Shown piece after piece: positions 22,205 through 32,759 of a DNA stretch of 64,000 nucleotides. How positions within the stretch are numbered: position 1 is the first letter of the stretch; each line of letters starts with the position of its first letter. Under the pieces are notes generated by a model. That model was not told the DNA's origin, did no database searches, and was given only the letters and a program-made list of their open reading frames with translations. A program made the translations under genes and the position numbers. The stretch is from Micrasema longulum (lineage: Eukaryota; Arthropoda; Insecta; Trichoptera; Brachycentridae), in contig JAGVSM010003740.1 of the NCBI GenBank assembly GCA_022494885.1, positions 186,001-250,000 of the forward strand, written 5' to 3'.

Positions 22205-22735
22205 GTAAAATTTTTTGCAGACAAGGACATTTAACCGTCTGTTAGCTGTTAATATTGACGTATTACCACAGAGGCGAAAAACATTTAAGTGGCGAGAGTA
22301 TAGAAGCCTAGGCATCTACAGGGCTTTATAATCTGTTATTGACTGGTTTAAGTGGCCACTTTACACACCGTGTGACATTCACCATACTGTCTTGAAGATC
22401 TTCATTCTTTCGATTCTTCCATCTGTTGATGTCTGTGAAGTTAAATATCCAAAACTATTATTAATGCGGGTGAGATTCATCGAATTTAATACATAGCTGA
22501 TAAATCCCCCGGTCCAAGAAGAAGTATAAAAATTAAAAAAATATTTTCAACGGATGGAAAAATTGAAGGGATATAGATGTTTAAAAATAGGCAATAAAGT
22601 GAATTTTACACAGTGTGTAAAGTAACCACCTTAACCAACCAATGACGGTTCATAAGCCCTGTAGATGCATAAAATTCCATATTTAATTTTCTAAAATATT
22701 CTTCATCTCTGTTGTAGTATGTTAATATCATTTAT
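22205..22735. repeat. Foldback element, both arms
   Basis: The plus arm (22205-22485) has AGGCATCTACAGGGCTTTA, TTTAAGTGGCCACTTTACAC and CATCTGTTGATG. The inverted arm (22545-22735) has TTACACAGTGTGTAAAGTAA, CCAACCAATGACGG and CATCTCTGTTGTAG. A ~60 base spacer separates them. The arms would pair over about 190 bp with mismatches. Confidence 0.8.
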
Positions 22736-22744
22736 ACGTAATTG

Positions 22745-22900
22745 AATTCGTGGCGTAAAATCTAAGACGCTTGCTTGCTATATACGAGGTTCAAAGTTTG
22801 ATTCCAGGTGAGATCGTAATAATAGGATGAGATGTTGATCAACCATCTGTATTGTAATCCGTACTCTGTGATTTTAAATTTGGGATGCTATGTTTTTTTT
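22745..22900 (+). repeat. SINE family V, decayed copy
   Basis: It has CGTGGCGTAAAATCTAAGAC in place of the A box region, AAGTTTGATTCCAGGTGAGA (B box) and a diverged body. It adjoins a foldback element. Confidence 0.65.
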
Positions 22901-22949
22901 CAACTTATATTATTAGAAAAAGCTTGTGGTCATAGAATTTATACATTTT

Positions 22950-23115
22950 TAGCATTAAATATATTAGATCGAAGGTTTGAACCCCACTCTACCGCAACTT
23001 GATTTCTAATAGTGAGTTATTTACAACTCGTTGAAAATGGCCTCAAAATTAAATATTTGGATAAAATAATAAGAACGCAAATATTTTATATTAAAAAAAA
23101 AAAAAAACAATTAAA
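22950..23115 (+). repeat. SINE family L
   Basis: It reads AAGGTTTGAACCCCACTCTA (B box region), AACTTGATTTCTAATAGTGA, TTACAACTCGTTGAAAATGG and a poly-A tail at 23095-23107. The body matches 42650-42760. Confidence 0.8.
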
Positions 23116-24070
23116 ACCGAGGAACCAAATCCTAGCATCTTTTGATAAAATATAACATTGTTATTACATTAAATATCATAGAGCGTTTTTTTGTGTTATG
23201 TTTAAGGAAAAACATATTTCTGGAATAAATGGCCTACTATAAATACAACGTTTTTTTTCAATTTGCATTCCAATTTGCGAAAAAGAAAATATAAAAAAGA
23301 GGAAAGCTGGTTACATAAAAAAACATGATCGTTCCACTCTTACCATCTCTTAAATAGGAAATTGGAGTGTAATGAGGCTTTATACATAATGCGTGAAGTT
23401 TCCCAAGTATGTAGAAGTTTTAAGAAATTTCTCAAGCCTTGGCAAAAATTTGGACAGGTTTAGAAGTCAAGAAATCATTTGTTGATGAATTTGTTAAATT
23501 AAATAATTGCTTTTAATTTAGAAAAAAAAAATCACTGATAAAATACCGTTTTTTTAATATCATCATAATATTTTTTATCTAATATAGGTAGAAACTCTGT
23601 TTCATTTTTTACATTTTTTAATTTTTTTTTACATATTTTCATTTTTAAATTTTTTACATAAAAATTTTTAAATGATTGAAATTATATTGATTGAATTCAC
23701 CAATGTTGGGGTTACTGTTTTTGATCATAATTAATTTATCTACACCAAATTCTATATTCTAATGAATTTTTATTCTGATTCTACACTTATTTATCAGTTT
23801 AAGTCAATTTTATAATCATAACGAAAAATTACAATTTCAATTGTCAGGGAGGTTTTTAGCGTTTAGATTTTAAGCAAGGTATACAAACCGATAAGGCGAT
23901 GACGATTATACTGAAAAGAAATATCTATTCTAATGTAGAAAAAATGCACGAAAAAATTGTCTTGCTCACAGTACAGCAACAAATTAAATATAATGTAGCA
24001 ATTTTTATACATAAAATAATTAAGGGGATGAATAAAATAAAAATAATTAAATTTAACTAACAATGTCATA
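23116..24070. other. No recognisable gene
   Basis: Strongly AT-rich with T and A runs. Nothing supported. Confidence 0.4.
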
Positions 24071-24074
24071 CATA

Positions 24075-24310
24075 TGAAACAAGGGGTAAAAAAAAGATAA
24101 GATTACTAATGAGAAGAAAAACAGAATCTCAAAACTCATTGTACAAGGGATTGAAGCTGTACAATGAGTTACCCGAAGAAATAAAGGAAATAGAAAAAAT
24201 TAAATATTTAAAATTAATTTGAAAAAATACGTAATTGAGAAATTTTGATAAAAAAATTGTAATATTATTAAAAGTTTATATTAGTTCTCAAGATGTTATG
24301 AACTAACTAA
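24075..24310 (+). mobile_element. CR1-like LINE C-terminus and 3' end
   Basis: The translation gives MRRKTESQNSLYKGLKLYNE and LPEEIKEIEKIK. It matches the C-terminal part of the CR1-like LINE at 36553-37775 (KKKTKSQNSLMYKGLKLYDE). It ends near ACTAAATAAAGCATAAATAA. Confidence 0.75.
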
Positions 24311-25095
24311 ATAAAGCATAAATAAATCAATTATATACATTTACTTTTAAGAGGAAAAATAATGAACAATATTAATTTTGTTAGAAAATCTAGCGTCGTC
24401 ATTGAATAATGTATTTGAATATACATTTAAATAACGTCAGAGATAAGTAATCCCAAAATTCTAAAGTAACGTAAGTTCAATATATGTAAACACTCAAAAT
24501 ATCCTTAGAACTTAATGTGTTTTAATTTTCCTTTAATTTATAATTTCACCTAAACGCCTGTAATTTTCAGCTTGTTCCGGCAGATCAAGGCCTTTCTAGG
24601 GGATGGTTTCAGAAGGAACATAAAGGAAATTGGTTAAACAACTACCCTAGAGGTGTGGTTGAAGGTGGAAGTAATTGCGAGAAGGTTGTTTACCGACGTA
24701 TCATTTATTTGTTTAACGAACGTCATTAATTCAATGAGAGTTTAATGCTGGCAATGGGCTTTGGAAACAATAGCTAACATTTGTATTTGTAAATTTTTCG
24801 GTTGGTGTGATCAAACGTGCAAATTAACTCAACTGCCTGATTGTAAATTAAAGAGAACAAAAACTCAATTTGTTAAATTAGCATTATTTCAATTAATATG
24901 CTAATTTTAACATAACTCTTACTTTATTATTTGGTACACAGAATTACAATTGACTGTGTGTATTTTTTGTAATCAAAATAAGTTTTTTTTGTCTAGATAG
25001 ATGAAAGTACGATTCCAAGTATGAAATAGAACCGGAACCATGGTCGAGTATTTTCGATTTAATGTAGCCATTGATTTAATCTCAAGTAAAAATCA
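24311..25095. other. No firm feature; exon-like patch at 24577-24735
   Basis: At 24562-24577 a TAATTTTCAG acceptor-like site precedes an open plus-strand frame containing LVPADQGLSRGWFQKEHKG and ending at a TAA near 24730. No family was recognised and no donor was identified. It could equally be a conserved non-coding block. Confidence 0.2.
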
Positions 25096-25099
25096 AATT

Positions 25100-25225
25100 A
25101 TAGTGTGTTTGGCGCGTTCGCCTGCGCTTAATTTCGATTCTACGCTGCAATAGTCATTGATTTTGAACTGGCACCTGAAGCTTAAGACTGATCACTTTAA
25201 CTTCTACAAATAATTAAGATACGAT
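25100..25225 (+). repeat. SINE family M, tail-less copy
   Basis: It has GGCGCGTTCGCCTGCGCTTA, a decayed B box (AATTTCGATTC), then GAACTGGCACCTGAAGC and GACTGATCACTTTAAC. Confidence 0.65.
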
Positions 25226-25229
25226 GTTT

Positions 25230-26560
25230 TTGGTTGAAAAATTGTTAACAATTTTATGTAAGTATTAAATTTTTACCCGCTAAATTTCAACTCAATACGT
25301 CGATAAAAAACTCTGAATTCTTTCATACTTTTTGTAATCCTTTTTTAGTATTCTGTTGTAAATAATATGCTGATATTGCCTTCTTGAATTACCTATCCGC
25401 AAGTAAATTACAAATGATAAGGTTTTATCCATAGCAAAAACATATCGAATGTGGCAGCGTGAAACGAAAATTCCTATTTAATTACAGTACAAGCTTCGAG
25501 ATACAAACTTTCATGGGATTTGATAGCATTCAGAGCTAATTGAATATCTCGGTAAGAAATAAAAAGTACCTATCTGGGCAAAAAAGATTGAAGAAAGAAC
25601 CATTGAGTGCGCATGCCGAACTCCCCAGGCAATTGAAAAACACTTCGCGCTTAGTATTAATTATCCGCTCCTCTTAACTCGGGCTTGTTATTAACATCCC
25701 TTCACCCTTTATCAGTTTTCCCATCAATCAATTTGCACCGAAACAAACTTAACAATTAAAATAAAATTTGACAAAAGTTTAAGCTACCCCGGGCGAGTTT
25801 TCGCGAAGGGATGAAACGAAAACTACAAACTCCATAAATAAAACAAAGGTAATTTTCTTCTGAATTTCCATTTCAAAGTTGCCCCAGAATTGAATTCATT
25901 TGAGCGTAAGTTTCTTTCGGGAGACAAAGTTGGTGAAAATATTTTTCCGCGCGTTTTCCCGCGGCCGGGAACTTCCGGTGTTTAGACCGATCTAAATACA
26001 CAGTTGTATATAAAGTTGCGTTTTAATTTACCATTTCCGGAGAGAGCCTTAATAAATGGCTCTCAAAAGAATAGTTGTATAAATATTGCTTTGTTTTATC
26101 TCTCGAAATGAAATACTTTTTCAACACCACAAAAGATTAAAAAAATACATTTTGTGAGAAAACACTTTTATTAATATTTACTCTCAATAGAAACTCGTTT
26201 ATTGCGTATTTGATTTGAATAAACAAAATTATATTAAGAGAATTAAAAAAAAAAATATTTGCTAAAAACAAATTTTTCAGGCGGCAATAAAGATAAAACA
26301 ATAGAGTTTTTATACCCAATAATAGTATTTTATTAAGACGGATGTACAAAAAAAATATTAAATAAGTATTTAATAATTGATAAATGTTTTTAATACAAAT
26401 TTTTAAGAACACTAACATCATAAGGTCTCAATTTTGAGCAGGTTATCTTATTTAAAAATAGAAAAACTTCCATTAAAAAAAAATCTGTCTCCGGTCGAAT
26501 GAAGAATACTATCTTGTTTGTAAAATAGAACCAGAACTATGAATATTTTTAAAACAATAG
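25230..26560. other. Apparently unique DNA
   Basis: No gene or repeat recognised. GC-richer patches at 25590-25720 and 25780-25990 contain TTTCCCGCGGCCGGGAA-like sequence but no coding frame that I can support. Confidence 0.35.
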
Positions 26561-26564
26561 AATT

Positions 26565-27480
26565 TACAAACTGGAATGTAACGACTGTAATGCAATTTAT
26601 GTGGGGCAAACTGGGCGCTCTTTCTTAACTAGATAATATTCACAACACATAAGATCCTTTAAAAATAAAAGAAACAAGATTCTCAATTTGCCAATCACAT
26701 AATTGAAAATCATCATAAAATTTATATCTTAAATAAACAAATTCAATTACACGTTAAAAGCAAAGAGCGTAAACTTAATATACTCGAACGATTGGAAATC
26801 AATAAATATCTAAACATCCCTAATTTTAAAATGATAAATAAACAAACCGAGCTAATATCTTAACCACTATTAAGCATATTTAAATAGACTGTTATTTTTT
26901 ACTATATCCCTTTATACACACGCTTGCATAATGCGTTATCAATAGATAAATCATTTTATAATTGCATTTATATTTTTAGAAATTCTTAAAAATACGAATA
27001 TTTTATACAAATACATTTATGTTTTTATAAATTTCTTCATAATATTTAAATCATGTATGACAATAAAAAAGAACACCAACCAATGATTATGTTGTTAATA
27101 TGATTTCCATAACAATTATCTGAAGATATAAAACTATAAAGCTTCATTGATTATCTCATAATACATATATGCATAAATATCAATAAATACTTTGTTACGA
27201 ATTTTTCCGAAATTCAAATATAAATACCTAAATTCCCCATTACCTATTAAACAGTTAGCCTTGCCTCTAACTATTGGTTATTCCCACAATCATGATCAAT
27301 GTTCATATTTTTATTTTTTTATTTTTATTTTAGTACTTTGAATTACATAACTATATAAGGACATTCAATTAATCTAATTTTCATGTTCCTTTGAAAATGC
27401 CCTAACAAGGCGAAACAATTCTCACAAAATTTGTTTGTATACTTGTAAAATAAATAATTAAGTGTTCAGTAGACTCAAAC
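26565..27480 (+). mobile_element. Penelope-like element, GIY-YIG end and 3' region
   Basis: At 26569-26634 the frame encodes KLECNDCNAIYVGQTGRSF. The YVGQTGR core with two preceding Cys residues (C-x2-C) is the GIY-YIG endonuclease signature found in Penelope-like retroelements. After a stop and frame change the match continues with RSFKNKRN, IIENHHKIYILNKQIQLHV and KSKERKLNILERLEINKY. The upstream reverse transcriptase is not recognisable. The ~600 bp 3' part includes a hammerhead-like motif at 27388-27416. Confidence 0.75.
27388..27416 (+). ncRNA. Degenerate hammerhead-like motif in a Penelope-like element
   Basis: The segment has TTTGAAAATGCCCTAACAAG and then GCGAAAC. A GCC/GGC stem closes the loop and is followed by GAAAC. 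It resembles the 54042 motif but lacks the CTGA start and the GTC cleavage site, so it is probably inactive. Confidence 0.4.
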
Positions 27481-27799
27481 CACAACTGTAGGTTAGGTTT
27501 TTGTTGTTTTCATTGTGTGTTTTTTAATATAAATAATATAGATGTATATAAATACCTTGTTTTTAAAACTGTCTGAATATTTGTTAATTATGTTTGTTTT
27601 TTAAGTGAGTCTTTTTGTTTATTCTCAAATGTAATAAAAAAAAACTAAATTGTTAAGTGTCCTCGGCACGGGAAACCCCAGTGAGGTCACATTATTTTTA
27701 TTATTAATTATAGTTTGTAAGCGAAAAAATATGAATAAATAAATTTAAAAAAAAAAAAATTAGTACGCCATAAAAAAAAAAAAAAATCAGTGTTTGATT
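27481..27799. other. No recognisable feature
   Basis: AT-rich with poly-A runs near 27745 and 27775, possibly further LINE or Penelope tails. Confidence 0.35.
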
Positions 27800-27890
27800 T
27801 ATTGTATTATAAGTTTAAAAAAACATTTTTGTGACAAAAGTAAACTTCGGTGTTTTATTCGCGTATAAAATAGCTTATTGCGAATATTAG
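27800..27890. repeat. Short dispersed repeat R4
   Basis: It shares CTTCGGTGTTTTATTC and CGTATAAAATA with 43195-43290, in the same orientation. It lies within 60 bp of the exon at 27942-28116. Confidence 0.55.
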
Positions 27891-27941
27891 AATGATGGAA
27901 TTTTATTTATTGCTAAAAAAAGAGTTTTAATAAAAACTTAC

Positions 27942-28116
27942 CGGTTCTGCGTCGCAAGCTTCCAGGTCCGGTATTGGGTCATCTGAGCAGAGGTAATCCG
28001 GGGGCTGGAGGAGTGGAGGTCGCGGCGGAGGGGGTAATAGAAATTGTGGTGGGGGGCCCAAACAATCGCAGTCTCCTCCCCTCTCTCCCGGTTCCATTTC
28101 CCACATAGCGGCGCCA
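27942..28116 (-). CDS. Internal coding exon: Pro-rich/acidic segment
   Basis: A 175-nt exon. On the minus strand the acceptor reads TTTTCACATTTCAG before 28116, and the donor reads ACCG then GTAAGT at 27941. It encodes 58 complete codons beginning GAAMWEMEPGERGGDCDC, then a Pro-rich part (PPPPRPPLLQPPDYL), then an acidic end with DDPIPDLEACDAEP. Its first base completes the last codon of the exon at 39263-39652, giving Ser. It ends on a codon boundary, so the next exon should begin in phase 0. No signal peptide, membrane segment or known domain is seen. The protein is unidentified and probably disordered in this part. The next exon was not found in the window. Confidence 0.75.
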
Positions 28117-28456
28117 CTGAAATGTGAAAATATCATACAGGCTTGACATTAAAAAATAGATAAGTAAATTAGGATATTCTTAGTGGGTGCATAAGATACT
28201 GCATAAATGCAGGGGAAGCAAGTCAATTATTATTATTTCTATATTTGATCGCATCCAATGGTGTAAACTTGCATATAAAAAATGAACAGACAGACATAAA
28301 AAGTCTCGAAACCGGTAGACAGAAAATTGTTATTTACATTCTTTACATAAGGTGGCGCAAAAGTCATCACCCTATGGGAAGATGCCATTACTTTTGCAAA
28401 TGGCGCCAAATGTTGGTTCTGCTTTGACATTTGTGAAGTAAACAGATACAAAATAA

Positions 28457-28757
28457 CAATGTTTGAGTATGTCCAAATGCTTGCAGTCTGGCTGGATTTC
28501 CTCCCAAGTGAGTTATTCTTATTAAAATTTATTTTAACAAAGAGGGAAAAAAATTCTCAGAAGGGAATATGTGAGTCCAGGCATTTACAGAACTTATGAT
28601 CTGTCTTTGGCTGGTTTAAGCGGCTAGTTTACACACTGTGTAACATTCACCAATCTGCCCATGTATGAATATCCACAGTTTTATCCAGCCAGTATAAATC
28701 CACAGTTCAATCCAGCCAGTCTGCAAGCATTTGGACATACTCAAACATTGTTGAATT
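28457..28757 (+). repeat. Foldback element with one long arm
   Basis: It begins with ACAATGTTTGAGTATGTCC and ends with the reverse complement at 28730-28757. The plus arm has GGCATTTACAGAACTTATGA and TTTACACACTGTGTAACATT. The terminal pairing covers ~45 bp, so this copy is complete at both termini but its second arm is mostly lost. Confidence 0.75.
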
Positions 28758-28799
28758 ACTACCTGGTAAAAAAAGAAGAATACAAATTGTAAAATTGTT

Positions 28800-29075
28800 T
28801 TTAGGCGTTGCCTAGTAGGTGATTTGGTTCAGCCGGATGAATGTCACCCCCGTGATAAAGGTTTCAGCTCTTTTACTTCACAAAAGTCAGCAGATGGAAG
28901 AGTTGAGGAAATATGGATGTTCAAACATGGGCAGAATGGTGAATGTTACACAGTGTGTAAAGTGGCCACTTAACCCAGCCAACGATAGGTCATAGCTCTG
29001 TAAATGCCTGGATTCACATATTTCCTTCTCCGAAATGTTTTTCGTCTCTGTTGAAATAAATTTAGATACAAAATA
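28800..29075 (-). repeat. Foldback-family arm, inverted
   Basis: It reads ATAAAGGTTTCAGCTC, TACACAGTGTGTAAAGTGGC and GTCATAGCTCTGTAAATGCC, and ends with CGTCTCTGTTGAAATAAAT. The opposite arm may be the neighbour at 28457-28757, with deletion between. Confidence 0.75.
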
Positions 29076-29149
29076 CACGCCAAGACAAGAATTGCTATAC
29101 TTCTTTAAGAACGCGGAAAAATTATTTAGATTTTTTTGCGGAATAGTTC

Positions 29150-29780
29150 GTAGGTGGTGTTGGTGCAGCGGGAATTAAGGCGCAGATTTCCCAGTCGTCC
29201 GACACCAACTGGATAAGCACTACGGCGTTTAGCCGCTCGCCTAGAAGTGTATGGGACAACTTGAGATACTGCCAGATCTGGCCGGCCCCGAAGCAGCCGT
29301 TCTGCTTAGAATATCCCAGCTATGGCTGAAGATATCGCAGAAGATCCCGGAATATCGACCAGACAACGTGCCACGTAATTGAGCATCAATCAGCAGTCTT
29401 TACAGATAATTTTGGGATAGGAGAACACGTGATTCCAACAGGATGGAACGGCGCATACTGCACGAACCACAACCAATTTTCTGAGGGCTGTATTTCCAGG
29501 TCACTTAATGTCGTTTTAGCCATTTGCACTGGCCGGCAAGATCACCCGACTTTTATTGTGGGGTCTCTTGAAGTTAATGGGACTCTTGAAGCCCTCAAAG
29601 AGAATATTCGTCAAGAACAAATCTCAGACTCTTGAAGCCCTCAAAGAGAATATTCGTCAAGAATGCGAGAACCCAGTGCCGAAAGTTCTGGAAAGAGTGA
29701 AGGAAAATACCACAAATCGGGCCCGTATTGTCATCAATTCTGGCGGCGGCCCCTTGGTCGATATCATTTTCTCGATTTGA
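29150..29780 (+). pseudogene. Broken mariner/IS630-family transposase
   Basis: This is a decayed DDE transposase of the insect type with an N-terminal helix-turn-helix. N-terminal scraps include SGRPR and IPAMAEDIAEDPGISTRQR. The second catalytic block is FQQDGTAHTARTTTNFLRAV, where the Asp of QQDG is kept. Then comes HLHWPARSPDFYCG, apparently with a small deletion just after SPD. Then LEALKENIRQECENPVPKVL and, near the end, a run like NSGGGPLVDIIF. The centre of the protein is deleted and frames change several times, so it is non-functional. Confidence 0.8.
29581..29662. repeat. Direct duplication inside the transposase
   Basis: The 36-bp block starting GACTCTTGAAGCCCTCAAAG occurs at 29581-29616 and 29627-29662. 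The period is 46 bp, not a multiple of three, so it also shifts the frame. Confidence 0.85.
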
Positions 29781-29859
29781 TGGAAAAAAAGTTAAGATAT
29801 CTAATAAACACGATCCGAAAACAGAATAAAAATTATTCATTTATAACAATAAAAAAAAC

Positions 29860-30292
29860 AATATTTTGATTTTGTCCAAATTCTTGTAGACAAGGACTGG
29901 ATTCAACTCCCTGGGGAGCTGTTAACATAAACATATTACAACAGAGATGAAGAACATTTTAAATAAGGCAATATAGATGTTTAGGCATCTACAGGGCTTA
30001 TGACCTATCATTAGCTGGTTTAAGTGACCACTTTACACACTGTGTAACATTCCCCATTCTGCCCATATTTGAACATCTATATTACTTCAATTCTTTCATC
30101 CGTTGATGTTTGTGAAGTTTAAGAGCTGAAACCTTTATTTATGCAAGTGAGATTCATCTAATTGAATTATTTCACTTACATACTTAAACCAGCACTTAAA
30201 CCAGCCAATGACAGGTCGTAAGCCCTGTAATTGCCTAGACATCAATATTGCCTCTTAAAAATGTTCTTTATCTCTGTTGAAATATAGTAAAA
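29860..30292. repeat. Foldback element, two arms
   Basis: The plus arm starts with CAATATTTTGATTTTGTCC and GTAGACAAGGACTGGATTC and runs through CTACAGGGCTTATGACC to about 30165. The inverted arm (30180-30292) has ACCAGCCAATGACAGGTCG and TTTATCTCTGTTGAAATATA. It sits inside the mariner-type transposon. Confidence 0.8.
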
Positions 30293-30349
30293 AAACATCG
30301 GATGACAACTTTTGCGCCACCTTGTACTTACATATATTGAAATTTTCGA

Positions 30350-30455
30350 CCAGGGCTGGTATTCCGAACGCGTTTACAGCGCGCTATAATGCGTATTTAG
30401 TACGTAAAAACACGCTATACCGCGCTATAATTTCGTCTGGAATACTAGCCTAGAA
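30350..30455. mobile_element. Tiny MITE with terminal inverted repeats
   Basis: The left end reads AGGGCTGGTATTCCGAACG. The right end is CGTCTGGAATACTAGCC, its near complement. The ~65 bp centre has repeated GCGCTATA blocks. Superfamily is not assigned and no clear duplication was found. Confidence 0.55.
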
Positions 30456-30459
30456 AGTT

Positions 30460-31004
30460 AATGCTATCAATATTTTTTATACGAAAGCTAGTATTTTTGT
30501 AAAAATGTTTTCAACAATTATTTCACTGAAAAAAATGTTGCTTAGTGTTACCAAATGTATATATTATGCAAATAACTAAAAATGTACAAAAACTTAGCGA
30601 TTCGATTAATTAAGGAAAATTGCGCGGCACGAGAATATTTACGGGTGAACAAATTTCATAATGTTTGATGAGTAATAAGAGATTTGACAAGAGTCTTTGC
30701 TCTTGTCAAATTACCAGAAATAATGGCAACGTCTTCCATAAAGTTAGATTAGAGGATCTTGATTAATAACGCTATCACGATAAAGTGAATATTACCGTGT
30801 TTAAGGAACGGTTAAAGAGGCCTATTCTCACTTCTTTTTATTTTTTCATTGAATTTTTACGTCTGAAGGCTTCTCCGAAACACGAATTATTGAAAAAAAT
30901 ATTAAAAAGACAGAAGAAAAAGATTACACGCAGCGGTGGTTACACTTTGAAGTAATAAGAGAACGGACAAAGCAAACTCCGGTGACAACAGTAATCAAGC
31001 GGAG
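30460..31004. other. No recognisable feature
   Basis: Mostly AT-rich. A small hairpin GACAAGAGTC...GCTCTTGTC sits near 30688-30710. Confidence 0.35.
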
Positions 31005-31255
31005 GTGATACGGTTGGCTTGGCCATGTTTTTGCAGATGCCTCCTTAAAGCTTAACCACGCTTGCCTACTTTACAAGGCATCGGGTTCTCGACGGCCTGG
31101 ACGTCCATTGCTAACTTCGTCGGCAGTTCGCGTCAGAACTACGGGACGCGAACCTGACCTTAGAAGATGCGCAGGAGCTGGCAGCCGACAGAGATGCTTG
31201 GCGGATCTTTAAGGACACCATATGCTCCAACTAAGAAGCGGACAAAGAATGATGA
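31005..31255 (+). mobile_element. RTE-like LINE 3' end with (ATG)n tail
   Basis: The translation shows GHVFRMPPTKLNHACL and KASGSRRPGRPLLTS, and then, in shifted frames, material like ACGGGACGCGAACCTGACC and GAGCTGGCAGCC. The GHV.RMP...GRRRPGRP pattern closes RTE-type ORFs in insects. The end is GCGGACAAAGAATGATGATG. A scrap of the same family is at 10115-10250. Confidence 0.75.
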
Positions 31256-31555
31256 TGATGAGTGATCAAAGATTTCTACTTATTTTTTTAATATTTTAAA
31301 TCACTCAATCAAAACTGAACTAATTATTTTTTGAAAATAAATCAATATTCACATACTGAATCGCAGTACCAGAAACTGACAAATTTTCATCTTTATTTTG
31401 GAAGTACTAATACTACGTTGGACTGTTTGCGAAGACGCTTTGATTAGGTACGCAGTAATGTTAATTTTTTTGTTGACAAAAAATAATCATCTTCATCATT
31501 CTCTTTTTTTATCATTTATGTACATGAAGGAAGCTTAGGTCATGGGCCAGGAAGA
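31256..31555. other. No recognisable feature
   Basis: AT-rich sequence. Confidence 0.4.
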
Positions 31556-31559
31556 AGAG

Positions 31560-32090
31560 TGTAAAATTCTGCCAAAAAGGACCTGGTCAGCATCATGCGA
31601 AAGAACTGATAAAAGGATACTCGCAAAGTTTTGCTTTTGACCTAATAAAGCTCAGCCTCATCAAGTGAGGGTTATCACTAGAGCCCGCCCAGGGCACTGC
31701 GGGTTGAACAAACACCTTGCTAGAATGAACCTTTCCGAAACTTCTAGATGTGGGTCCTGCAATGCAGATGAGGAAACACCTGTACACATTATATGTGAAT
31801 GTGATGCTTGACATCATAAAAGGAGCTTTATTCTCGAAGGACCACTGGTTAAACCTGAGAATGTTCAAAAGCTCACCCCCTACCTAATAACCCGTTACTT
31901 AACGGATCTTGGCTTGGAGGAGGAGATTCAGCAAAATCTAAACTCTCGCCTTCCACACAGTGGTCAGGCTCTTTATATACCTGGGCTTGGATGGCGAGAA
32001 CTATCCACGGGAACCCGTCACAGTAGATCTTCACGGGTTGTAGTGACGTCAGCAGCTTGCAAAAAACTAATTCCCACATCTAAGAATTAT
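31560..32090 (+). pseudogene. R1-like LINE C-terminal fragment
   Basis: A plus frame at 31674-31815 encodes RVITRARPGHCGLNKHLARM and then RCGSCNADEETPVHIICEC before a stop. The TGHCGLNKHL..M.L and C-x2-C...EET..H.x3-C pattern is the C-terminal Cys/His region of R1-group LINEs. After the stop, TRYLTDLGLEEEIQQN continues the usual tail. Internal stops show it is dead. Confidence 0.75.
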
Positions 32091-32094
32091 AAAA

Positions 32095-32250
32095 CATGAA
32101 GGTAAGATGATCAGTCTTACGCTTCAGATACCAGTCCAGGGACTATGAAATATTCAAGTGTAAAAACATACTTTTAAACAATGATTTTATATTAACATGT
32201 CGGGAATCGAACCCGAGACCTCTCGCATGGTAGGCAAACCTTCGTTTCAT
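32095..32250 (-). repeat. SINE family M, tail-less copy
   Basis: It has GATGATCAGTCTTACGC, ACCAGTCCAGGGACTATG and GTCGGGAATCGAACCCGAGA (B-box complement), ending in CATGGTAGGCAAACC. The (ATG)n end is missing, cut at the LINE boundary near 32090. Confidence 0.85.
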
Positions 32251-32489
32251 TAGTGTTATCAGCTTAAAAGTACCTGTTCGAAATACTCGGCAGCTAACGT
32301 TATTTTTGTAATCTCCTGGCAGTCACAATTATTATTACAATTCACCAATACCTAGATTACACCGGCTAGGTAACGAGTATGGTGAAGTTGATATATTTCG
32401 TCTGTCTTTATATAAGTATAGGTTAAGTATTCAAAAGGTTATAAATTCATTTGTATAAAATTTCTTAATATTGTTCTTTATTTACTTTT

Positions 32490-32610
32490 TTTTTCCCATG
32501 TATCTATATAATAATGTATTAATATATAAATATATATTTTGATAATTTATATGGCGCCGTTTTTGTGAAAATCACCTCAAGGGCGCTGTACAGTAAATAA
32601 ATATCCCATC
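32490..32610 (-). mobile_element. L2-like LINE 3' tail
   Basis: On the minus strand it reads TGTACAGCGCCCTTGAGG, TGATTTTCAC and GGCGCCATATAAATTAT. The same AAATCACCTCAAGGGCGCT block occurs at 39767-39787 next to an L2-like RT fragment. A GCGC...TATAAAT end is typical of L2/CR1 elements. Confidence 0.6.
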
Positions 32611-32724
32611 ACGTCTTGCAGCTTCAGAGCGCATGGACAGTTGGGATTCTTGTTCCTCGTCTCCAATTATGATATACAGGAGCTAGATTACAGCACGTCT
32701 TGCTGCTACAGAGCGCATAGACAA
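32611..32724. repeat. 30-bp direct repeat pair
   Basis: CACGTCTTGCAGCTTCAGAG (32611) and CACGTCTTGCTGCTACAGAG (32695) begin two ~30-bp repeats about 84 bp apart. Confidence 0.7.
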
Positions 32725-32759
32725 TAACAAATCTAGCCCTTATTTACATTTTTTAATTT

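Larger units (their letters stand above)
28346..30324 (+). mobile_element. Mariner/IS630-type transposon with nested insertions
   Basis: The left end reads AAGGTGGCGCAAAAGTCATC (28349 on). The right end, reversed, reads CAAGGTGGCGCAAAAGT (30324 back). A TA lies just outside each end (28344-28345 and 30325-30326), matching TA target duplication in this superfamily. The transposase remnant is at 29150-29780 in the same orientation. Foldback elements at 28457, 28800 and 29860 lie inside. Confidence 0.75.

Noticed and set aside
26137..26421. Membrane-protein gene on the minus strand
   Set aside because: Hydrophobic Leu/Ile/Phe-rich frames are expected from AT-rich DNA; no motif, homology or splice support.
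29429..29869. Several separate small genes
   Set aside because: The frames are pieces of one dead transposase, shifted by indels and a 46-bp duplication.
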